From the NCBI RefSeq assembly GCF_003987655.1, contig NZ_NGKC01000005.1, positions 62,001 through 126,000 of the forward strand: a stretch of DNA of 64,000 bases. The letters run 5' to 3'. Source of the stretch: Vagococcus acidifermentans (lineage in GTDB: Bacteria; Bacillota; Bacilli; Lactobacillales; Vagococcaceae). The notes beneath the pieces are model-generated. The model was not told where the DNA came from. It saw nothing but the letters and a program-made list of their open reading frames with translations, and searched no databases. The position numbers and the translations under genes were made by a program. Below, piece by piece: positions 27,256 to 34,318 of the stretch; position 1 is the first letter of the stretch, and each line of letters begins with the position of its first letter.

Positions 27256-27290
27256 ACAGCCGTTGAAGTAGTTCAGCGGCTGTTTTTTTT
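27256..27290 (+). terminator. Terminator after floT
   Basis: ACAGCCGTTGA pairs with TTCAGCGGCTGT (one G-T) and is followed by eight T. Confidence 0.88.
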
Positions 27291-27327
27291 GGTATAATAG
27301 TTTTAAAGGAGAAAAGAGGTAATAGCC

Positions 27328-27636
27328 ATGAAATCAAAGTATATTAACGTTCTTCCACTTGTGATTTTTATTTTAGCCATCATCTGTACAGCGCCAATGT
27401 TTTACATTTTATCACCTCTTTCTGTTCAAAGTGTAGATGCTTTTCTCAAATACTACTCTCCAGCTTTATATCTATTTTTTACTGGAAATATCCTAGCAAT
27501 CATACTTTCAGCGGTACTTTTAAAAAAATTCAAGTTAAAAGCTTTGCTAGTTCCTTTGATTTTCTCTTCAGTAGTTTTACTTTGTTACTTGGGACTTTAT
27601 ATTTTCGGTTGGATTATTTTCGGCCACGGACCTTAG
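27328..27636 (+). CDS. Hypothetical three-helix membrane protein
   Basis: A 102-residue hydrophobic protein with three predicted membrane helices (about 8-29, 44-65, 71-97) and few charges. I do not recognise it. AAGGAG precedes the ATG by a rather long 15 bases, with GAGG nearer. TATAAT at 27293 may be its -10. It opens the AT-rich accessory island, and its own codon use is AT-richer than flotillin's. A terminator follows at once. Confidence 0.6.
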   Translation: MKSKYINVLPLVIFILAIICTAPMFYILSPLSVQSVDAFLKYYSPALYLFFTGNILAIILSAVLLKKFKLKALLVPLIFSSVVLLCYLGLYIFGWIIFGHGP

Positions 27637-27641
27637 ACATG

Positions 27642-27667
27642 AGACATGCTCATTGCATGTCTTTTTT
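27642..27667 (+). terminator. Terminator after the 102-residue protein
   Basis: AGACATGC / GCATGTCT stem followed by TTTTTT. Confidence 0.82.
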
Positions 27668-28218
27668 ATTGTGATTATGCTAGATGCTCACAATAGTTTT
27701 ACTCGTATGTTGTTCGTCCTTTGTGATGGTATCAGATTTAGCTGAATCAGGGTATATTGTCTGCTATATTTTACGGTCACTTCTGCAGCTATTCTAGAGC
27801 CGCTAAATGGCCCCATGACAATATCGTTTTCCCGGCTTCCTGCTAATCACATGATTCAATCAATTTTCCATGTAAAAAAAATTACTCACAGTAATCCTTT
27901 TCATTTTGTATTAAACTAATCGAAATCAAATTAATAAATCGTAAATTCAATGTCATTTACTAAAGCCAATAGCTTATTTTTGCTTTCTGGATAATTTACA
28001 GCCGCAGTAACGGGTAAGATACAGGCTTTAAACCTACGAGGAGTTAGGAAAAGAATCGGCTGAGGTGGGATTCTAACTGAAAAATGTCCGCAGAGATGTG
28101 GCTGGATATAAAGAAGGAGCTGTTCTCTATTCACAGAGTGACAGCTCCTTCTAAATATGTTTATTTTCAACAGCTATTTTTGGGGAGGCTGTCAAACAGT
28201 TCTTCTCCACTGGTCTTA
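27668..28218. other. 550-bp intergenic region with one strong hairpin
   Basis: No gene supported; a 79-codon minus frame at 27931-28170 has odd composition and no ribosome site. AGAAGGAGCTGT (28112-28123) pairs perfectly with ACAGCTCCTTCT (28141-28152). The T-poor flanks make it a weak terminator for the minus-strand gene at 28219 or a relic. Confidence 0.4.
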
Positions 28219-28476
28219 TTATTTTAGTTTTTTTGCAGCAGCAGACAAACACGCACCATATATAATCGAAAATGCTAAAACGATGATGTAGCGAATCATT
28301 TTCTGTCCATGCAATCCATCTAAAAATAAGTCAAAGCCGATAAACAACACAGCAAAGGACAATGACGCTAATAGAAAAAATGTGTATTTTTTCTTAGCAG
28401 CAGTTATTTTAGTTAAGAAAAGTCCTAGAAACCCAAATTTAGCAAGAATCATTTTTGAATCTTTCTTCTCAGACAT
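28219..28476 (-). CDS. Small membrane protein under a pheromone-type promoter, possible immunity factor
   Basis: An 85-residue protein with a polar start (MSEKKDSK), then three hydrophobic stretches (about 13-24, 29-50, 59-79) and a Lys-rich end. I do not recognise the family. ATG 28476 follows AGGAGG at ideal spacing. Its promoter (28513-28579) carries the same paired 10-bp repeats as the other genes of the island, so it should be induced with them. Small membrane proteins with this regulation are often bacteriocin immunity or accessory proteins; that role is inferred from context. Confidence 0.68.
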   Translation of the reverse strand: MSEKKDSKMILAKFGFLGLFLTKITAAKKKYTFFLLASLSFAVLFIGFDLFLDGLHGQKMIRYIIVLAFSIIYGACLSAAAKKLK

Positions 28477-28512
28477 GGAATCACCTCCTGTTATATAATT
28501 TTCTACAGGAAA

Positions 28513-28579
28513 AGTGTAACACGATTCCATGATATTCGGTACAAACCTTCTTGAGTGCTGCCGATATAATTCCTGAATG
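28513..28579 (-). promoter_or_regulatory. LytTR-type promoter 1
   Basis: Minus strand: CATTCAGGAA (28570-28579) and CACTCAAGAA (28548-28557), 22 bp start to start, then exactly 29 bp to TACACT (28513-28518). No normal -35 is present, as expected for an activator-dependent promoter. Confidence 0.82.
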
Positions 28580-28630
28580 GATAAGACGTGCCGACATTAC
28601 GACTAAAATTATATGCAAGGGCAGTTTAAT

Positions 28631-28927
28631 CTAATACCCGTATCTAATAGTTGATAGAGTAGTTAACTCGTTCAACACACTCGACTGAGTATGAGATAAA
28701 GAAAGCTGGTCTTTCCTAATGGCACTCGAAATATCCAGATTCATACGGCTTAAAATATGCGGGACAGCAGACTGTTTTCTTTCTAGCTCATCCTTATAAT
28801 TAAGTAGTACATTTTGCAGTGTATTACTCTTTGGGTCATTACTGAGTTCTTTCAATAGTTCGGTAATGAGAGTGAGGGCTTGATTGCCACGGTCTTTTCC
28901 GCCTGAAAACCATTTTAACTTTTCCAA
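28631..28927 (-). CDS. Class IIa bacteriocin immunity protein (EntA_Immun-like)
   Basis: A 98-residue, soluble, helical protein: MEKLKWFSGGKDRGNQAL, then LITELLKELSND, LERKQSAVPHILSRMNLDISSAIRKD and a C-terminal IRYGY. This resembles the four-helix pediocin-type immunity family, which blocks the bacteriocin-bound mannose-PTS receptor from inside the cell. The start is read as TTG 28927 after GAAAGG; an overlapping ATG at 28937 is out of frame. It is the first gene after promoter 2, where a bacteriocin gene would normally precede it; none is present. Confidence 0.7.
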   Translation of the reverse strand: MEKLKWFSGGKDRGNQALTLITELLKELSNDPKSNTLQNVLLNYKDELERKQSAVPHILSRMNLDISSAIRKDQLSLSHTQSSVLNELTTLSTIRYGY

Positions 28928-28975
28928 AAAATGTCATTCCTTTCACTTCCCTTGAAGGGTTTTTTTAATAAGATG

Positions 28976-29042
28976 ACTATAACACGTTTCTAATATGTTT
29001 AGTAAAAACCTTCTTGAATGTTGCCAATATGATTCCTGAATG
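28976..29042 (-). promoter_or_regulatory. LytTR-type promoter 2
   Basis: Minus strand: CATTCAGGAA (29033-29042) and CATTCAAGAA (29011-29020), 22 bp apart, then exactly 29 bp to TATAGT (28976-28981). Confidence 0.85.
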
Positions 29043-29141
29043 ACAATGCCATTTAAACGACTACTTTTTTTGAAAAATGGGAGTGTACAATATTTTGTGT
29101 GAGTTCTAAAATAGTCTAATTAAAAAACATCTAGAAGGAAT

Positions 29142-29312
29142 ATACCAACGAGTATAATCTCTAAAGATCAAATAAAAAAGATCAAACATTACGATATAAA
29201 AACAACTGATAATATTAAAAATGCACTCAAAGATATGTTCGGAGAAATAATCCAAGAAGCTCCTATGTCGAAAACTCGGGCAAAAATTAGTAAGAGGCAT
29301 TTCCGCTGTTAA
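29142..29312 (+). pseudogene. Relic of an IS256-like transposase N-terminus
   Basis: A 56-codon stretch reads SKDQIKKIKHYDIKTTDN and IKNALKDMFGEIIQEAPM before a stop. This is like the start of mutator-type transposases, where a KTTEDI(x)LKDLF segment precedes the EMLEAEL block. No start codon, ribosome site or remainder of the gene is present. It marks an old insertion in the island. Confidence 0.45.
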
Positions 29313-29575
29313 TTTTTATCTCAGTCGCTTGGAATTGCACTCTCAACAAAAGCCGAACATCCTTTTTTAGTGAAGTGTAAAAAACGGCAAAATTGACATA
29401 ACACACAAAAGAAGAAGTAAATTATCTGTTTTGAAGTTGAAGTAATAAATTTTCTCAATTACCATTGATAATTTGGAATCTAAATTAATTTCTTAAGTTA
29501 TCTAAGACTATGATATGATTATTAGTGTAGCTGTATTTAGAGACATTGAATTTTAAAAAAAGGAGAAATTTAAAA

Positions 29576-29623
29576 ATGAAGGTAAGTAAATATTTTAAAG
29601 ATAGTGTAAACTGTTTTGTATAA
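29576..29623 (+). CDS. Possible 15-residue peptide gene
   Basis: ATG 29576 follows AAAGGAG at good spacing and encodes MKVSKYFKDSVNCFV, then TAA. TATGAT at about 29510 could be a -10. With so short a frame, the good ribosome site is the only evidence. It may be a true small peptide or the truncated start of a larger lost gene. The 270 bp after it hold no gene; GAAAGTCC and a TTTCGGTGTCGCAACTTT-like segment (minus strand, near 29680) look like an old insertion-sequence end. Confidence 0.3.
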   Translation: MKVSKYFKDSVNCFV

Positions 29624-29889
29624 ATAGAAATTAGGGGTAGTAAAAAAAGAAAGTCCATTCTACAGAATTAAAGTTGCGACACCGAAATTTTTCAGGAGAA
29701 CTTTCTCATGATTAATTTTACTACGTGCTGATCTAACGGATTTCTTAGATTATGAAAAGTATGACCATTCTGACTTTAAATCTGGTTATTCCGGTAATGG
29801 GAGTTCTTAACGCTTCCCATATGTGATTGCTAATATCTGTTTTATAGGCTGTTCATGTTCTAAAATTATAAATACGAGGAGAGATTATT

Positions 29890-30231
29890 GTGAGAAAAAT
29901 TGCATTTGTTCTTTATACTAATCAGCCATTTGGAGTATCCTATTTAGGAGGTATTCCAGGAAAGAAAATTTCTATTTTAGAAAAAAAGCTGCTTGAATCA
30001 TTAGGTGACAAATGGGATGTCACATTTGAATGGGAAAAATCAAAAAAGGAAGGACACTTAGATGCATTAATAATCCCAGACCCATTTCCGCCTGTCTTGA
30101 ATGAAGAAAAAGTGTTCGAGGTTCGTGTGCCGGCTATATTATTTTACGAAATGAATATTGACGAAATTGCAAAAATAATAGAAAAAGAACTCTCTAACGA
30201 AAGCGATGCCGCTGAAGAATTTAAAAGCTAG
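29890..30231 (+). CDS. Hypothetical soluble protein
   Basis: A 113-residue soluble protein with an alternating beta-alpha appearance: MRKIAFVLYTNQPF, a Gly-rich turn YLGGIPGKK, helix SILEKKLLESLGD, strand LDALIIPDPFPPV and a Lys/Glu-rich helical end. I do not recognise a family. The first 14 residues recall PTS IIB-like folds but no phosphorylated Cys is present. The GTG start has GAGGAG upstream. About 300 bp on each side have no gene. Confidence 0.6.
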   Translation: MRKIAFVLYTNQPFGVSYLGGIPGKKISILEKKLLESLGDKWDVTFEWEKSKKEGHLDALIIPDPFPPVLNEEKVFEVRVPAILFYEMNIDEIAKIIEKELSNESDAAEEFKS

Positions 30232-30538
30232 GTTTATTAGTTATACATAATAACGGACATTCCAATTTTTCCATGGAGTCCGGAGACTTGCCAAAATCGC
30301 GCGTTACTGACAAACTTGTGTGGCTATTAGCCAAAGAGGGCAGGAGAGGTGTATCTTGACGCTGCCTCTTAATTAAGGTATAAATTTAAATTTACAAACG
30401 AAAAAATGTTAACGTTGTCATTCGTCGGTCGCGAAAGTCTTGCCCCATGCTTGCAAACTACAGTTATCTATATACAGACGTTAGTTTATGAACAAAGGGA
30501 TACATATCACCATTAAAATGATGGCTAGGAGGAAATAA

Positions 30539-30999
30539 AATATATTCACATGATGGTAATTATCGTGAAGGTGTCATTTTTGCTTTCTATGATAATAAGC
30601 AAAATACCATACTACTGGAAAAAAGAGATAAAGCTTGAAAAGATATTTTTTTACAAATGGGTCTGTGGAAATCAAGGAGCAAAAAGATGGTCATGATCAT
30701 TTGCTCAATGCAATGTTTCGTGAGGTGATGGAGGAATTTGACCATAAAATTATTGTAAAAAAGTATCAACTGATAGAGGTACCTTGAAAGTATCAGAAAT
30801 AAGCGTTATTTTTTATATTTATTTGATTGAAGAATGGACGGGGAAATTTCCTGAATTTACGATTGAAGATGGCGAAGAATTTGCTGAGTTAATCTGGTGT
30901 TCGCTTGAGGAAGCCTATCAAATCATCAGCTATGAAAGCGGAAAAGAAATATTGAAACAAATAGAAAAGCAACTAGCTAAAGGAAAGATTAGACACTAA
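30539..30999 (+). pseudogene. Broken NUDIX hydrolase gene
   Basis: The region reads in pieces as one NUDIX protein. First frame: SHDGNYREGVIFAFYD and TILLEKRDKA, then a TGA stop and a frameshift. Second frame: FFTNGSVEIKEQKDG and LLNAMFREVMEEFDHK, which carries the REVxEE core of the NUDIX box. After another shift the end continues from 30784 as VIFYIYLIEEWTGKFPEF and IWCSLEEA. AGGAGG at 30528 is followed by ATA where a start ATG would be expected. At least three lesions make it nonfunctional. Confidence 0.75.
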
Positions 31000-31089
31000 A
31001 ATATTTAGATACTTCACAACACAGCTATTAAAAGTGCCTAATCTCAATTTTCCGACTAAAAAGTTAGAAGAACGATGATGGTATAATAC

Positions 31090-31311
31090 TCATCGATACA
31101 CCTTTCCTTTGTATTTTCTAATCGCTGTAACTATATTAGCAACTATTGATGTCCCCAGCATAAATAGCCATAGGTTTTCATTTAATATGGCAGGGTTAAT
31201 CCCCACTACAAATTGGAAGGATACGATTGCTCCCACGAATAAAAACCAAGTAAACATCACATTTTTCAGACAAGACAAGCATCTTATAAAATTACGCCCA
31301 TTATAATTCAC
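31090..31311 (-). CDS. Small two-helix membrane protein, coupled to a peptide reading frame
   Basis: A 73-residue protein with two hydrophobic helices (about 18-37 and 44-63) and a Lys/Arg-rich tail (RKYKGKVYR). Not recognised. The start is GTG 31311 after AGGTGG; its first bases overlap the stop codon of the peptide frame at 31308-31403 as GTGA. Size and layout resemble the 60-residue protein at 31416-31598, so the two may be paralogues or share a role. It is probably the last gene of the operon that begins at 32599. Confidence 0.55.
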   Translation of the reverse strand: MNYNGRNFIRCLSCLKNVMFTWFLFVGAIVSFQFVVGINPAILNENLWLFMLGTSIVANIVTAIRKYKGKVYR

Positions 31312-31403
31312 CAGCAGCCACCTGTTTTTTTGTATTTTTTTAATGATTCTGCACTGACTTTATACTTTACTGGCTTCTTCAAGAATCATATAACTTTTGA
31401 CAT
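31308..31403 (-). pseudogene. Possible peptide gene interrupted by TGA
   Basis: From ATG 31403 the frame reads MSKVI, a TGA, then FLKKPVKYKVSAESLKKYK and KTGGCW before a stop that overlaps the next start codon. The ribosome site is poor. It could be a decayed peptide gene, or a shorter peptide started at a TTG after the TGA. The position directly before a small membrane protein mirrors the 46-residue peptide at 31591. Confidence 0.3.
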
Positions 31404-31415
31404 CTACAACTTACT

Positions 31416-31598
31416 TCACTTCTCAGAACCATTCCTCTTCAAATAAATATTGATTCCTACACCTAAAGAGAAGATCATTGTCCCAATTAAGAAATTAGTT
31501 AATGAAAAATTTGCGTAGGAAGATAATAGTATCATTACTAGTATGAAAACCATTATTTGAATAGCTCCTTTAAGGTATAAATTCTTATTTCTAGCCAT
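31416..31598 (-). CDS. Small two-helix membrane protein, translationally coupled
   Basis: A 60-residue protein: basic start MARNKNLYLK, two hydrophobic helices (about 11-27 and 32-50) and a basic tail YLKRNGSEK. Not recognised. ATG 31598 overlaps the end of the 46-residue peptide gene by 8 bases (ATGGCTAG), so it depends on that gene's translation. The upstream reading to 31658 is simply the peptide region in another frame. Confidence 0.55.
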   Translation of the reverse strand: MARNKNLYLKGAIQIMVFILVMILLSSYANFSLTNFLIGTMIFSLGVGINIYLKRNGSEK

Positions 31599-31731
31599 GC
31601 TGAACACACCCCGTCTTCCCTGCAAACAACCCTGTAACGTCACCGGCAGAACTCGCAATAGGATTTATTACAGAGCCATTAGTAAAATATTTTCTAGCAT
31701 TAATTTTTAGTAACTCTTTTACATTTTGCAT
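31591..31731 (-). CDS. Possible 46-residue peptide gene in the pheromone-controlled operon
   Basis: ATG 31731 has the strong site AAGGAG 10 bases upstream and encodes MQNVKELLKINARKYF, then TNGSVINPIASSAGDV and TGLFAGKTGCVQHG. The first half is basic and potentially amphipathic; the second half is rich in small residues with one Cys near the end. It has no double-glycine leader. It is too short to be found by common gene finders, but spacing, operon position and stop-start overlap with the next gene support it. It could be a bacteriocin-like or accessory peptide; no family is recognised. Confidence 0.5.
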   Translation of the reverse strand: MQNVKELLKINARKYFTNGSVINPIASSAGDVTGLFAGKTGCVQHG

Positions 31732-31819
31732 GTACAACACTCTCCTTTAATGTATTTCATGATAATAAAGAAAGCTGAATTTTTTCAGGGACAAATAAGT
31801 TGATTTTTTATTCCGAAAT

Positions 31820-32113
31820 CTACTTGAAAATATTAGCCCAAGTGCTAATTAGTCCGCCGCCAAAATTTTTATTCATATATTTATGATTAGTAACGGTCAA
31901 ATAAAATTTTGAAACAGCTGGTGATAGTGAACGTCTCATAGCCAATGGGGTTAAATCATTTCTTAAGGCGCCAATAACGCTAGGAAAATAATCTGACTTT
32001 TCCAAGCCTTTCTTCGCATAGGCAAGGGCTTTGCGTTCCTCGCTGCTGATATCCAAATCTAACAGTGCATTCACTTGTTGTAACACTTGTTGTTCTTGCT
32101 CTCTTTTTTTCAT
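31820..32113 (-). CDS. Bacteriocin immunity protein (EntA_Immun-like)
   Basis: A 97-residue helical protein with EQQVLQQVNALLDLDISSEER, YFPSVIGALRNDLTPLAMRRSLSPAVSKFYL and a glycine-bearing C-terminus, a pattern of pediocin-type immunity proteins (helices plus a flexible tail that gives specificity). ATG 32113 follows CAGGAG at good spacing; the frame is open to 32155 without support. It lies second in the operon from LytTR-type promoter 3. Together with the gene at 28631 it gives two unlike immunity proteins in one island. Confidence 0.68.
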   Translation of the reverse strand: MKKREQEQQVLQQVNALLDLDISSEERKALAYAKKGLEKSDYFPSVIGALRNDLTPLAMRRSLSPAVSKFYLTVTNHKYMNKNFGGGLISTWANIFK

Positions 32114-32287
32114 AATCAACATCTCCTGACAATGATTGTTTGGTGTCCAGTACATTTTTTTACTTAAAGAAACTTCTAATAGGTCTTAGGCTACCAAATA
32201 TTTATATTTTCCATTTTACTTGCTGGATAAATATTTGTTCGCTTCATTCCAAAATTGGCATCTTCGTCACCTTTCAGAAAGCTTCCT

Positions 32288-32599
32288 TTACTCAATTTCA
32301 ATAGCATATTGCGCGTGAAATTTTTCTTTAGAGATTACTCTGCCATTAGTTGCATCAAAAAAATCGCCTATATCTCCCATTTTATATCCGCCGTTGTAAC
32401 TTCGTTCGAGAGTATCTAGTAACCCACGTTTTATATTCCTAGCAGGCGAGGGAGAGATAGCCTGAACTAAAATTTTTAATCGATTATCGTACCATGTAAG
32501 GTAGTGTTTGTTAAATAAATCAGCAATCCATTCCGGTTGTTTCCCTGTTTTACTGATTTCCCAAACATGAGCTATTTTACCTTTGTACAGTGCCTTCAT
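32288..32599 (-). CDS. Hypothetical protein, first gene after LytTR-type promoter 3
   Basis: A 103-residue soluble protein starting MKALYKGKIAHVWEISKTG, with basic stretches and a C-terminal GRVISKEKFHAQYAIEIE. I do not recognise it. The ribosome site GGAGG lies 5-6 bases before ATG 32599. The consensus-like promoter with paired repeats directly upstream predicts strong induction by the island's response regulator, so its role is likely tied to that response. Confidence 0.6.
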   Translation of the reverse strand: MKALYKGKIAHVWEISKTGKQPEWIADLFNKHYLTWYDNRLKILVQAISPSPARNIKRGLLDTLERSYNGGYKMGDIGDFFDATNGRVISKEKFHAQYAIEIE

Positions 32600-32686
32600 A
32601 GTAAACCTCCATTATTATATTTTTTTAGTGACTGATTTTTCAACTAGTCTTTCCATTTCTTATTGTATTCTAGAATTTTCATATTA

Positions 32687-32753
32687 ATTATAGTACTTTT
32701 GATCTATCTGCGGCCAAAATCTTCCTGGGCACCATCGAAATATTTCCTGAACG
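32687..32753 (-). promoter_or_regulatory. LytTR-type promoter 3
   Basis: Minus strand: CGTTCAGGAA (32744-32753) and TGCCCAGGAA (32722-32731), 22 bp apart, then exactly 29 bp to a perfect TATAAT (32687-32692). It is back to back with promoter 4; the inner repeats are separated by 21 bp. Confidence 0.85.
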
Positions 32754-32774
32754 GACAATACTGTAAAAGTGTCA

Positions 32775-32841
32775 CGTTCAGGAATGCTCCCATGCGCGTT
32801 CGGGAAAACTTTTCATGTTAACCATAAACATATGGCATACT
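32775..32841 (+). promoter_or_regulatory. LytTR-type promoter 4, for the pheromone gene
   Basis: Plus strand: CGTTCAGGAA (32775-32784) and CGTTCGGGAA (32797-32806), 22 bp apart, then exactly 29 bp to CATACT (32836-32841). It would give autoinduction of the peptide, kinase and regulator. Confidence 0.82.
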
Positions 32842-32861
32842 ATCACTATCACATTTTGGCA

Positions 32862-32972
32862 ATGGGAAGAAAACGAGTAAAAAAGATAAACGGTGGAGAA
32901 AATTTTAATTTTATGGGGAAAAATGGTTCTGAGCTCGAAAAATGTGTTTTTTCTCTTTTTAAGAAGTGTTAA
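32862..32972 (+). CDS. Bacteriocin induction peptide precursor (CS/EntF-like pheromone)
   Basis: The precursor has a leader ending RKRVKKINGG, a double-glycine processing site, and a 24-residue mature peptide that ends KCVFSLFKKC. The C-terminal CVFSLFKKC is the same as I recall for enterocin pheromone EntF and differs by one residue from carnobacteriocin pheromone CS (CVFSFFKKC); mature length, the GK at positions 7-8 and both Cys positions match CS. The Cys pair can form a disulfide loop. The start is unsure: ATG 32862 gives a 12-residue leader and has no clear ribosome site, and TTG 32856 or ATG 32832 are alternatives. It lies 42 bp before its kinase. Confidence 0.82.
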   Translation: MGRKRVKKINGGENFNFMGKNGSELEKCVFSLFKKC

Positions 32973-33014
32973 AAAATATAACCTTTGTTATAATTTAATC
33001 GGGAGGGATGATGC

Positions 33015-34316
33015 TTGGTTATTATTGATACAAAGGCTTATATTGTCAGGATGATTGGTAATTTAGTATTGTACTATCTGCTGATTTTTAGTTTGCTGCC
33101 TGCACCATACAGCAGAAAAAAGAAAGTGATGGCACTGCTGTTTTTACCCGTCACATTTGTTGCGCAATTATTTACGGGATTTGCTGAGGTTATTCCTGTT
33201 GTGGCGAGTTACTTCATTTTAAAACCAAAAGGAAAATCAGACATCAGTTTACTGAATGTTCTTTTGTTATGCACGTTAGTAAACTTCAGTGCATCTTTAG
33301 TGAGTTCTATCATTATGTACTTCAGTTTTTCACATGAAGGCGTCAAAGGATATAGTTTTGTGTTTTTCCATCTAATGCTTAACTTACTTCTGTTAGCTGG
33401 GTTTGTTTATTTATACAAGAAATTACGGACACAAGCTTTTATCGAAAAATACAGCTCTAAGACAACTGCATTTTTTATGAGCTATTTGATTTTGGCAACG
33501 CTGCTGGTTTCATACGGCGCCCACTACTTTGAAGCGTTTGACCAGTTTATTATCGGGATTTCTGTTTTCGTGATGCTTCAACTGGTTTTTGTGCTTTTCT
33601 TATTTCTTATCACCACAGTCAAACAAAAGGATAAGTACGAACAACAATTAAAGGAACAGGAACTCAGTCATCTAAAAAAATATACGGACAAGCTGGAACA
33701 AAGTCAAGAACGCTTAAGAAAGTTCCGGCATGATTACAAAAATTTGCTGTTGAGCTTGAAAGAGACGGTCGACATAAATGCTGATGCTGATTTTGCGGAT
33801 AAGATTCAGGAGTTGGAAGTTTATTCTGATGCCTATCTATCGTCAACTAAGTTTGATTATCCTCACTTAAAAAATGTCAAAAATGACTATTTAAAAAGCT
33901 TGCTGATTGCCAAGCTCTACCAGGCAACCGAGTCTTCGCTGCATTGCCGTTTCGAGTGTTCTCAGGTGATTGAGGTGGTCCCGATTCCCATCTTTGATTG
34001 TGTGCGAGTATTGGGGATTATGCTGGATAACGCTATAGAGGCTGCCAGCGAAAGCGAAGCGAAGGAGCTGTCTTTACTGATTTATCAAGACGCACATCAG
34101 ATAGAATTTTTGATTGAAAACAGCTGTCAGCCGCTCAATGTGCCCATCAACAGCCTGTTGCAGAAAGGATTTTCCACCAAAGCAGGTCATCAAGGGTTAG
34201 GGTTGCATACTATCCAAGAAATCAATCACAAGCACCGCAACATGTTTGTACAATATCACAGCAACCAATTACAATTTACCGCTCAAGTTATCCTGATGCG
34301 GGAAGAAAGGTCGTAA
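33015..34316 (+). CDS. HPK10-family histidine kinase, pheromone receptor
   Basis: A 433-residue sensor of the AgrC/PlnB/CbnK type: six predicted membrane helices in residues 10-205, a linker coiled coil (about 205-235), the H-box FRHDYKN with His239, the N-box LDNAIEAA and the G-box QGLGLHTI. HPK10 kinases detect peptide pheromones. The start is TTG 33015 with GGGAGGG seven bases upstream. An extended -10 (TGTTATAAT, 32986-32994) may give extra basal transcription. The peptide gene directly upstream is its likely ligand and the LytTR regulator downstream its partner. Confidence 0.9.
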   Translation: MVIIDTKAYIVRMIGNLVLYYLLIFSLLPAPYSRKKKVMALLFLPVTFVAQLFTGFAEVIPVVASYFILKPKGKSDISLLNVLLLCTLVNFSASLVSSIIMYFSFSHEGVKGYSFVFFHLMLNLLLLAGFVYLYKKLRTQAFIEKYSSKTTAFFMSYLILATLLVSYGAHYFEAFDQFIIGISVFVMLQLVFVLFLFLITTVKQKDKYEQQLKEQELSHLKKYTDKLEQSQERLRKFRHDYKNLLLSLKETVDINADADFADKIQELEVYSDAYLSSTKFDYPHLKNVKNDYLKSLLIAKLYQATESSLHCRFECSQVIEVVPIPIFDCVRVLGIMLDNAIEAASESEAKELSLLIYQDAHQIEFLIENSCQPLNVPINSLLQKGFSTKAGHQGLGLHTIQEINHKHRNMFVQYHSNQLQFTAQVILMREERS

Positions 34317-34318
34317 AC

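Noticed and set aside
27931-28170. 79-codon minus-strand frame in the 27.7-28.2 kb gap
   Set aside because: No ribosome site, includes a terminator-like hairpin and has atypical composition.
29106-29300. 64-codon minus-strand frame opposite the IS256-like relic
   Set aside because: Hydrophobic by chance from AT-rich reverse reading; no ribosome site.
32769-32861. Longer N-terminus of the pheromone frame from 32769
   Set aside because: It runs through the paired repeats and the -10 of promoter 4, so it would not be on the induced transcript.
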